Positions 56,571 to 64,000 of a stretch of DNA of 64,000 nucleotides are shown piece after piece. The position numbers were made by a program, and so were the translations under genes. Source of the DNA: Anastatus disparis (Eukaryota; Arthropoda; Insecta; Hymenoptera; Eupelmidae); the NCBI GenBank assembly GCA_017163975.1, contig JAFFSR010000353.1:1678501-1742500 (forward strand), in the 5' to 3' direction. Every line of letters starts with the position of its first letter. Position 1 is the first letter of the stretch. Below the pieces are notes generated by a model. It saw nothing but the letters and a program-made list of their open reading frames with translations, was not told where the DNA came from and did not search any database.

Positions 56571-57110
56571 CCATGTACATTCTCCCATATACATGTCACA
56601 TAAACACATACACATAAACATATACACATATGCACGTACACATACAGAACATTTGCCTCTCCATTTTCATCTTTTTATCTCCGTCTCTCCGTCTCTCTGT
56701 CTCTGTTTCTTTTTCTTCGTCTCTGAGTCTCCGTTTTCCCATCTTCGTCTCTTCGTCTTCGTCTCTCTGTTTCTTTATCTCCACATCTATGTCTATGTCT
56801 TTCCGTCTCTTTCTCTTCGTCCCCGTCCCTGCATCTATGTCTCTCCGTTTATGTCTCTCTATGTTCGTTCCTACAGCTCGCTTTTTTCGTCTTTGTTACT
56901 CTGTTTTTGTCTCTCCGTTTTCGTCTCTCCGGCCCACTGTCTATGTCTCTTCGTCTCTGTCTCTCTGTTTTTGTCTTTTCGTCTATGTCTCTCTGTTTTC
57001 GTCTTTCTGTCTTCTTCTCTCTGTCTCTTCGTCTCCATCTCTGCGTCTTCGTCTCTACTTCTACGTTCCTACGTCTCTGTTTTTTCATCTCCGTCCCTCT
57101 GTCTAAAACA
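56282..57110. repeat. Composite microsatellite element, copy 3, with (TA)n
   Basis: ATTATATTAATGTGACTAAT, T7, CCGGGAATATCGTTTGCA, (TA)n at 56389-56434, ACAC/ACAT tract, (TA)n at 56516-56568, ACAT tract, then a long imperfect CCGTCT/CTCCGT tract (56650-57105). Open frames on both strands are compositional. Confidence 0.85.
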
Positions 57111-57640
57111 CATGATTAAAAAGAATGAATTCTGAACATATTTCTTCATTAATTTATATGAAATTGAGTAAAACAAATTTTTAATTTATCATGATGATAT
57201 GATTTGTATTTAAACAATTTTTATGCATATTGGAACTTTACTTAATACGAACTTTTCTTTTGTTATAAATAAAAACGAGATTTGAAACAGAACTGCAATA
57301 TAAAAATTTATAAATTAAGGCAATTTTTTTTACTTTGAAATTGGCTAATTTATACATATTAATATAATATATGAAAATTTAACCGAGCAACGTGAGGAGC
57401 GAGGTAAATTAAGCTCGTTTATTTATTAAATTAAGCTTATATATATTATATATCATATATTTTTTAAAAAAATATATAGAATTTTCTAATAAAAAATAAA
57501 GAAGAAGTAAAAAATTTAAATTATAAAACTTAATTCATAAAATTTATATTAAATTTATAATAAATTTTATAATAAAATTTTTCATTTATAAAATAATTTT
57601 TTATATTACATATTATATATTTTTTAATATATAATTAAGA
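57111..57640. other. AT-rich, includes a dispersed repeat end
   Basis: 57330-57425 matches 29400-29512 in reverse orientation (TTAATATAATATATGAAAAT and GGTAAATTAAGCTCG). The rest is low complexity. Confidence 0.5.
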
Positions 57641-57790
57641 TACAAGTTCGCTTCCGGCACATAAGCAACAAGTCTTACAATTGTTATATTGAGTATAAAC
57701 CGGACTTGATTAGTTATAGCAATATTTTGCGATGCTGTTGTGAATGTGCGAATGGTTTGAGAACAATCGGTTCCTGCTCACATGTAGTAG
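57641..57790 (+). pseudogene. DDE-SWIM transposase C terminus, first half (split by solo LTR)
   Basis: One open frame encodes RHISNKSYNCYIEYKPD, then CCCECANGLRTIGSCSHV, a SWIM-type CxC...CxH zinc finger. It closely matches the decayed C terminus of the transposase at 42.8 kb but keeps its His. It is interrupted right after the finger by the solo LTR and continues at 59880. The catalytic core is not present upstream. Confidence 0.75.
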
Positions 57791-58220
57791 TGTAATAAAC
57801 CGAGTTCATTACCAATAAATGTTTTTAAAAAAATTATAATAATAATAATGATAATAGAGCCAAAATAATATTGATCAATTAATAAATAAACGAATGCAAG
57901 AGACAAATAGCACGACGCAAGCAAATTGAGGTCAAGCAGTGGCTGAATGAAATAGTGAAAAAAAGAAGTATAAGCTGAAGAAACAGGGTTGATTACCAAT
58001 GAATTTTTCAAAAAAAATATAAAAGCTAGAATAATAATAATGATGAAAAAGTAAATATAATATTGATCAATCAATAAATAAACGAATGCAAGAGACAAAT
58101 AGCACGACGTAAGCAAATTGAGGTCAAGCAGTAGCTGAATAAAATAGTGAAAGAAAGAAGTATAAGCTGAAGGAACAAAGTTCAGTACTGATGAATTTTT
58201 CAAAGAAAATATAAAAGCTA

Positions 58221-58259
<39 letters not shown>

Positions 58260-59879
58260 AAAAGTAAAAATAATATTGCTAAATTAATAAATGAACGAAT
58301 ACAGGAGACAAATAACACGATGAAAACAATTCAGGTCAAAGCGGCGGCCGAGTAAAACAGTGCAAGAAAGAAAAATACGCTACAGGAACCGAATTCAATA
58401 CCAATAAATTTTTCAAACGAAAAATAAATGAAAATAACAATAGTAATAATAAAAAAAAATAAAAATAATAGTAATAAAATAATAAATAAACAAATGCGAG
58501 AGACAAACAGCAAACAAATTCAGTTGACCTCAATGAAGATTAAGGCTCGGCGGCCGAACGAATCGGCAAAGGATAAGTACAAGCTGAATGGGATGCTAAA
58601 AAAAGATACGGGCAGGCGGCAAGCTTAGAACAAGCGAGAAGCCCGACAACGATGAACAGCTTCACAGAAAACTGTGAAGTTAACATAGGGGAGTATAAAA
58701 AGAATTCGGCGAATCGGTAGGGAAATAAAGTGAAGAATAAAAATAGATAAGGCCGTCCCTGAAAAAAATACAGAGCCGAGGGACATTAAATCCAATTTAT
58801 GTGGAGCAATTATCCGAAGTCAGTGCTAAAATTGGAAATAAAAGCTTTGACGGAGTCCCAAAAACAGGAAGCCGAAACGATAACGGCAGAAATTCATTAC
58901 CAATAAACTTCAAGCTGACCTCTTTCGATTCAACTAAAAGTATGGTTTCCAGAAAAGAATCATACAGAGAGGTCCGACTGGCAACCAATTGTATGACTCA
59001 AACTCATACGAACGAGCAAAAAAAAAATATACCGCCGTTAGCAACAACGAAGCTTCTAGAATCGAGAATTAGAGTATAAAAAGCTTTGAGCTTGTAGGCG
59101 AAGCCCTCTCTTCAGATCGAACCACCAGCGGAGCAATAGCTCTCTTCCAGATCGGATGGCAATAGAGCTCCCTCTTTTTCCTAACCAAACTCTTGCTGGC
59201 CACGTCAATTTTGCCAAGCAGCCGGAACATCACTGGATCCAGCAGCAGCCAGCCACCGCCCATCTGCAAGTCAGCAGCCTATGAGACGCAAATTAAATTA
59301 AAAGAAATAAGAAGTTTTATTTTAACGCACGAGTTCCAGAGACAACCGTACCAACCAGAGAAAAAGGCTGACGTTGTGGGGAAGCAGAGATCGAAACAGA
59401 AAAAAATAAAGGTAGAGAGTTTTTCAAATATCTTCATTGTAAATTTCAAGGGGGGAAGCATGGCGCAGAAAAACGTTTCTCTTATTGTTTATCCGCGGAT
59501 CAAATGTCTAGTGTTTATCGATTATTGTAACTAAAATTTAAGCTAGAAAAACATAACGAAAGGAAATGCAAGAAATAATAAATAATTTGGCATATGGTAG
59601 CGTAGTTTGCCCTAAAGCGAAATAGTAACAAAAAAAGGAAATAATAAATAATGTGCGGATTAAAGAAAATAAAAAAAAAGAAAAATAAATTTATGTAACC
59701 CTAGAAATTGCACGAGTGTCTACTAATTTATTCAACCTATCCTTGCTGTCTCTTTTTCAGACTTCCAATCCCGGAGACGTAGCGCTCGCGCGTTAGTCAA
59801 AAGGTCGATGGATAGCTGAAATTCAGTCATTCATTAAAAAAAATTTATTAATAATTTAGCTTATATGCTGAACGTAACA
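57791..59879 (+). mobile_element. Solo LTR (2089 bp) of the 9-23 kb LTR family
   Basis: Ends TGTAATAAACCGAGTTC and GAACGTAACA match the LTR termini at 11138 and 9375. U3 has four tandem ~190-bp units (about 57810-58560; each has ACGAATGCAAGAGACAAATA, AGCACGACG-AAGC, GGTCAAGC and a GAATTTTTCAAA end) separated by AAT repeats. TATA box near 59074-59080 (GAGTATAAAAAGC). Target duplication GTAG / GCAG (one mismatch). It is placed within the SWIM finger region of a transposase gene and formed presumably by LTR-LTR recombination. Open frames inside are not genes. Confidence 0.88.
59074..59080 (+). promoter_or_regulatory. LTR TATA box (solo LTR)
   Basis: GAGTATAAAAAGC followed by TTGTAGGCGAAGCCCTCTCT. 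Same context as the 3' LTR at 10.25 kb. Confidence 0.6.
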
Positions 59880-60011
59880 GCAGCCGTAATATATTATTTA
59901 TCTTATGGTAGATACATTTCTAAAAAAATAAGACCAGCTGCAAAATTAAGCAAAATTTTTAAAACCGAAGGTTTTGCACCAGTTATCGAGGTAGATAGTG
60001 ATGATGACTAA
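59880..60011 (+). pseudogene. DDE-SWIM transposase C terminus, second half
   Basis: Continues the frame from 57790: AVIYYLSYGRYISKKI, then KLSKIFKTEGFAPVIEV and an acidic DSDDD end with TAA at 60009-60011. A tail of Asp residues after the SWIM finger closes the protein. ACAATAAAAG just downstream (about 60024) could be the polyadenylation signal. Confidence 0.75.
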
Positions 60012-61270
60012 ACAATAACTATACAATAAAAGAAAAAGTTTTTTTAATTTCTTGAAAAACATTCTTGTTTATTAATTTCCATATCAATCACACTACGATT
60101 ATAAGATTTTTTATTTTATAGATGTTAGTGTACAAACGAAATAAAATAAAATTTTATTAGTAATTAAATTCATTTTTCCAGAATATTACTTGAGAAAACA
60201 TTCCTAGAAATGATTAATTATTCATTATTGATAATTAATAATACTATCTTTATGGAATTTTTTAATTTTATTTTGATAATTAGATTCATGTAAATTAATC
60301 AAAGATATTTAAAAAAAAATCTTATTTGATTATTCAAAAGCGAAAGTGAGCGTATTTATTTTGTTCACTTATTACTTTATGAACTATGTTTTCAATTTCA
60401 TTTTATTCTACTACAGTATCATTCTTGTTAAAAAAATTAAATATATTAATATATGTTGATAAATGATTCATCTTTTTGAAATTGTAAAAAAATTCGATTA
60501 CAAAATAATGAATTAAACAATCGAACATTTTCCAAGATTAGGATTCACAAAAATTAGTTCCAGGTATCGCTATTGATGCATTTAATCTTTGATCCTGATG
60601 ATCCTACTAAACACAACGTAAGTATCTTCCGATTCAATCGAAAATAGATTGAATAAGAAAACCAAATTATGCTTACTTGAATTTAATACTGCAAATGCAT
60701 ACTATTAACGATTCACTAATTTGATACTTCAATTTTGTAACTGTCAATGAGTATACCTTCGGTTTTAGGGCATTTATCAGACTTTTTTAAGGCTGAAATT
60801 AAAGGTTTTTTCACTCATTTTTAAATGATTATGTATAGGAAATAATCCCGGGGTATGTGAGAAACTATAATCACATTTAAAAATTTCAAATGCTTATAAA
60901 ATTTGAATTTTGCGCCAAAACTATTTTTTACCTACGTTAAGTTGTAGGGCTTTGAAAAACCTACAATTTGAAAAAAAATGTATTTTTCGTCGACTAGAAG
61001 CCGAGATATCGCCTGTGACGTCCTACTAACTGATGGCTAGTAGGTCGCACTTTAAATCGACTCTATTGAGTCTTTTCCTTGCCTTATTCCAGTCTTGTAA
61101 ATGTAAAGCCGTTAACCAGACAAGTCGCTATGCCGTCTGGTGCAGGCTCGAGTGTATCCGTGTGTAATATGTGTGTAGTTATTTCAAAGATTAGTAAAGG
61201 ATTAATTATGTTATGGGTAATGCCCGTTAATATTGAAGACCAAGTGCCTCAGTATGCGGGGCTTTACCCT
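60012..61270. other. AT-rich non-coding
   Basis: Contains the flank of the transposase element. A GCCGAGATATCGCC segment (about 61000-61013) is shared in motif with several foldback arms. A GT donor-like AACGTAAGT occurs at 60617-60625, without other exon evidence. The frame at 61079-61279 is not supported. Confidence 0.4.
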
Positions 61271-61720
61271 TTAGGATAGGATGAGGTAAGGTGTTGCTCG
61301 CCGCAACTCTTTATTGAACAAAATCTTACAATAAATTCGAGTTAGAATATCTTTAATACACGTGAGCATGGAAGAATCATCAACGACGTTGATGATTCTT
61401 CAATATCCATCGTGTTTAAAAAACTAAGATAGAATCGAAGGTAGAGCTGAGGCGAGAGAGAGCATTTCTCTCTGCTTGCCCGTTTTTATAGGCGCTGGAC
61501 TCCAGTCCCCTCTTCTCTAGTAGCTTGGCACCGCCGGCGTTTGCGTGCGTGGTCCTGCTTTTCTTATACGCGCTGAGCCAATATGAGGCCTGAGCGCGCT
61601 TTCAATGTACGATATACATACGTGTATGGCTCTGAGTGTGTGTGCGCTTCAGAAGCGTATGTACTTTTCGCGCTTATGTTGAATGCTTTTATTAATTAAG
61701 ATTAACTTTACAACTAAATT
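61271..61720 (-). repeat. LTR-like promoter segment
   Basis: The minus strand shows CCTATAAAAACGGGC (TATA box about 61484-61491), a GAGA-rich leader, a perfect 31-nt palindrome (61371-61401) and AATAAAG near 61310. This order is LTR-like, but TG/CA ends and target duplications could not be fixed. Confidence 0.4.
61371..61401. other. Perfect 31-nt palindrome
   Basis: GAAGAATCATCAACG, one base, then CGTTGATGATTCTTC. It would form a tight hairpin in RNA or a cruciform. Confidence 0.85.
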
Positions 61721-61756
61721 ACTATTTCTTTTAGTTATTTACTTCATGTAATTATG

Positions 61757-62007
61757 TTAATTATAACCCTTTGAGGGGCAGTGGTACGTATTTGTCCCAC
61801 CTATTTGGTTTTGGATTTTTCCGTATTTCTAAAACGTATATGCCTTTTTAAGACATCTATAAGACTTTTTGAACTCTTGAATACCTGATTTATTAGATTT
61901 TATAGAGAAATTGCAAATATTCATTAATTGAAGTATTTGTTATAAACAATTAATCTCAAAAAACCCGTTTTTTTACAGAAAAATGTGCCCCTCAAAGGGA
62001 TAATTAA
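61757..62007. mobile_element. MITE, TTAA-flanked, ~250 bp
   Basis: Left TTAATTATAACCCTTTGAGG, right CCTCAAAGGGATAATTAA; about 20 bp of inverted repeat, extending through GGGGCA/TGCCCC. The CCCTTTGAGGGG core resembles, but is not the same as, the CCTTTAGAGGACGGG family. Confidence 0.7.
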
Positions 62008-62241
62008 CACATTGCCCCCCTAAATAAATTAATTTTTTCTTCTTCAAATACTAATTTAAAATTACTAATCGCTAACGTAAACAAGTAAAACGAAAGAAAA
62101 AATTACATTTATTTACGTAGAGCACTAAACAAGCTAAAGTACATGGGTTTTGAATGTGTTATATGAGCTTTAAATCATTATACTATACTTGAAAAAATTT
62201 TTTCTTTCTTTTATTTTTAGAGTGTGTCTAGGCGGCGAGCA
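62008..62241. other. AT-rich spacer
   Basis: Nothing recognised. Confidence 0.4.
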
Positions 62242-62542
62242 AGCGTACGCTAATTTAGCGTACGCTAACTCTAGCGTACGCTAATCTCTGTTTATAAACT
62301 CTTAGCGTACGCTAGTATGGCACCATCCTTGCGTACGCTAATATGGCACCATCCTAGCGTACGCTACTATGGAACCTTGAAAAAATTGGCGTACGCTAGA
62401 TTTAGTATGCACAAGAGATTAGCGTACGCTAGATTTAGTATGCACAGGAGATCAGCGTACGCTATAGTTAGCGTACGCTAGATTAGCGTGCGCTACGTTA
62501 GCGTACGCTAGATTTAGTATGCACAAGAGATTAGCGTACGCT
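62242..62542. repeat. Array of 13 copies of the palindrome AGCGTACGCT
   Basis: Copies start at about 62242, 62257, 62273, 62304, 62330, 62356, 62388, 62421, 62454, 62470, 62485, 62500 and 62533. Ten are exact; variants are TGCGTACGCT, GGCGTACGCT and AGCGTGCGCT. Most are flanked as TAGCGTACGCTA. The spacers form two families: a 33-bp unit with AGATTTAGTATGCACAAGAG (three copies) and a ~26-bp unit with TATGGCACCATCC. Some copies are only 15-16 bp apart. Palindrome conservation exceeds spacer conservation. Confidence 0.95.
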
Positions 62543-64000
62543 AGATTTACTAGAAAAATATTTAGAATCACGCTGTTCTGAACTATCTTAATTATTCTAT
62601 TGTTCCTATTATTAGGGAACAATCTGAATTAATATATTGGGAACGAGGTTATACCAAATAAATTAAATCAACAAACAAATTGAAGTTTTTATGTAATGTA
62701 AAAAATCTTTATTTAATCAAGTTATTACTCTAATGAACAGAAAATTTTTTTCTATATAAAGGTTTTAATGGAAGTTATTTTATATTAAATCAACTTATGG
62801 TTTCATAAGTTTTATGTGAACAATTTTTTTTTCGTAAATATTGATGCATTGTTTATAGAAAAATTCGACTTTGGAACTTTTTACATCAATTTTTTCAACG
62901 CCCTCGCAGTCATGGTGGTTCCATTTTAAACAGGACGTGCACAGTACTGAATTTCAATCTTCAGAATCCTTATTACAAATATTACATTTATGTATATTAT
63001 TAAATTTTTTATTTTTATTTACCATATCTTTTAAAAATAAAAATGTTTTTGAAAAATAAATAGTTCAAAATGTTAAATTAATAGTAACGTTAATGTAGAA
63101 AAAGGTTGTTGACTCGCATAAATATCTATTATTTTATTTGTATTTCAAGTGTATTAATTAAATGAAATTAAATATTCTTAAAAATAAACATTAATTATAT
63201 CAATAAGATAATTATTTTTTCTCTTTAGTTAAAACGCATTTAAATTATGAAATAAAATAAAATACTTTATGAATTATAAAAACTTTTCTATATTGATTTG
63301 AATTGAAAACAAATGAAGTGTGAAAGATCTAAAAATATCATATGATTCAAGTAATACGATCACTTTGAAAATTCATTTTTAAAAAAACATCTAACCTAGA
63401 ATATATTGAAAAGTATATAGACTTTCCAAAAATCCGATGAATGTATGAACTTTAGAAGAACTATAGAAAAATTGCTTTTTTACAGAAATTGTTTTTTTTT
63501 AAATTATATGAAGCCAATACGACTTTGAAAATTTAGTTGAATATACTACAATCTATGAATAATCAATTGATATCTTATTAAATTATATAATGCACAGTTC
63601 CAGAGTTACAACGTTTATATATTATAAGAAAATAGCGTTTGTCTGTACAGCAAAAAGACGATAGGTATTTAAAATATACGCACGAGAGAAAAAATAATTT
63701 TCAGAATTTGACAAATTGATATCAAATAAAGTATAAAAATAAGATTAAGTTCCTATCTTCGTAAAAAAACTATTCTGAATCAAAATCCCTTCTATCAACC
63801 TCCCTCAAGATATAAAGATACAATCAGACGCGCGTGTACACCCATTTCCATACTCATAAAAGCAAAGATATCCACCCACATATACGTACGTGCACGCAAA
63901 AAAGTATACAAACATTTTCTAAAAATAGATTATTTAGATTTATAATTACCAAAAATATACTTTTGCAATGTTACTTTGATAAATGTAATTTTTAGTATCA
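62543..64000. other. AT-rich non-coding right flank
   Basis: A short palindrome TTGTTCCTATTATTAGGGAACAA (about 62601-62623). The rest shows no frame, repeat or RNA gene I can support. Confidence 0.4.

Noticed and set aside
56354..57135. Overlapping long frames on both strands
   Set aside because: Microsatellite (TA, ACAT, CCGTCT) translations.
57778..58533. Minus-strand Tyr/Leu/Ile-rich frames
   Set aside because: Translations of the tandem units in the solo LTR U3; the repeated protein motif follows from the repeated DNA.
60590..60625. Possible host exon ending at a GT donor (AACGTAAGT)
   Set aside because: Frame is short, no acceptor or homology can be shown.
62242..62542. CRISPR-like array
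   Set aside because: Repeats are 10-12-bp palindromes with similar spacers, in a eukaryotic context and without cas genes.

Overview
This is a eukaryotic, very AT-rich, repeat-dominated window, most likely from an insect. That assignment is inference. It rests on an errantivirus-like Gag, Helitrons, TTAA and TA MITEs, long foldback elements, an APE-type LINE, and transposase types common in insect genomes. I found no convincing host protein gene, no rRNA and no intact tRNA. Almost every recognisable coding segment belongs to a mobile element, and most are broken.

Left part (1-9.4 kb). There is a GC-richer non-coding stretch (1-455), a foldback with a third arm copy (456-1368), a decayed Helitron helicase (1822-3309, minus), a pair of 190-bp direct repeats, a TTAA-flanked foldback (4563-5339), a decayed retrotransposon gag (5823-6507), a composite (ACAT)n/(CCGTCT)n repeat split by a MITE, and a 37-bp minisatellite (about 7454-8040). 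The C-terminal half of a second Helitron follows (8220-9374, minus).

9375-23049 is one LTR retrotransposon on the minus strand, inserted into that second Helitron with a 4-bp ATTC target duplication. It has gag, protease, a tRNA-Gly-type primer site and a polypurine tract, but I see no reverse transcriptase, RNase H or integrase core. Downstream of protease lies an uninterrupted ~820-codon Lys/Glu/Asn-rich frame with five ~50-residue repeats and an integrase-like GPY/F tail. It is entered by an apparent -1 shift on an A10 run at the protease stop. Its 5' LTR has lost U3, including the TATA box. This element is the most unusual object in the window.

23-34 kb. The Helitron Rep half (23050-25110) carries a TTAA MITE, and an APE-type LINE fragment (25160-27890) abuts it. 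Beyond lie a decayed retropepsin, a TIR element, hairpins, a possible solo LTR and a TA-flanked MITE.

34.3-45.4 kb is a giant inverted repeat with ~1-kb arms. Its arms hold nested insertions whose empty sites survive in the opposite arm: a 1.7-kb element, a 1.3-kb near-perfect palindrome and a 60-bp TTAA MITE. Its middle carries two more foldbacks and a broken DDE transposase with a SWIM-like zinc finger. 47.3-52.4 kb is a second long-TIR transposon (~455-bp TIRs) carrying a different broken transposase.

53-64 kb. There is a tRNA-like remnant, two more copies of the ACAT/CCGTCT composite (one hit by two LINEs), a solo LTR of the 9-23 kb family sitting inside the SWIM finger of a second DDE transposase fragment, an LTR-like segment, a further MITE, and a striking array of 13 copies of the palindrome AGCGTACGCT (62242-62542).

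The window reads as a heterochromatin-like nest in which relative insertion order can be worked out. No operon-like or pathway-like gene cooperation is present.
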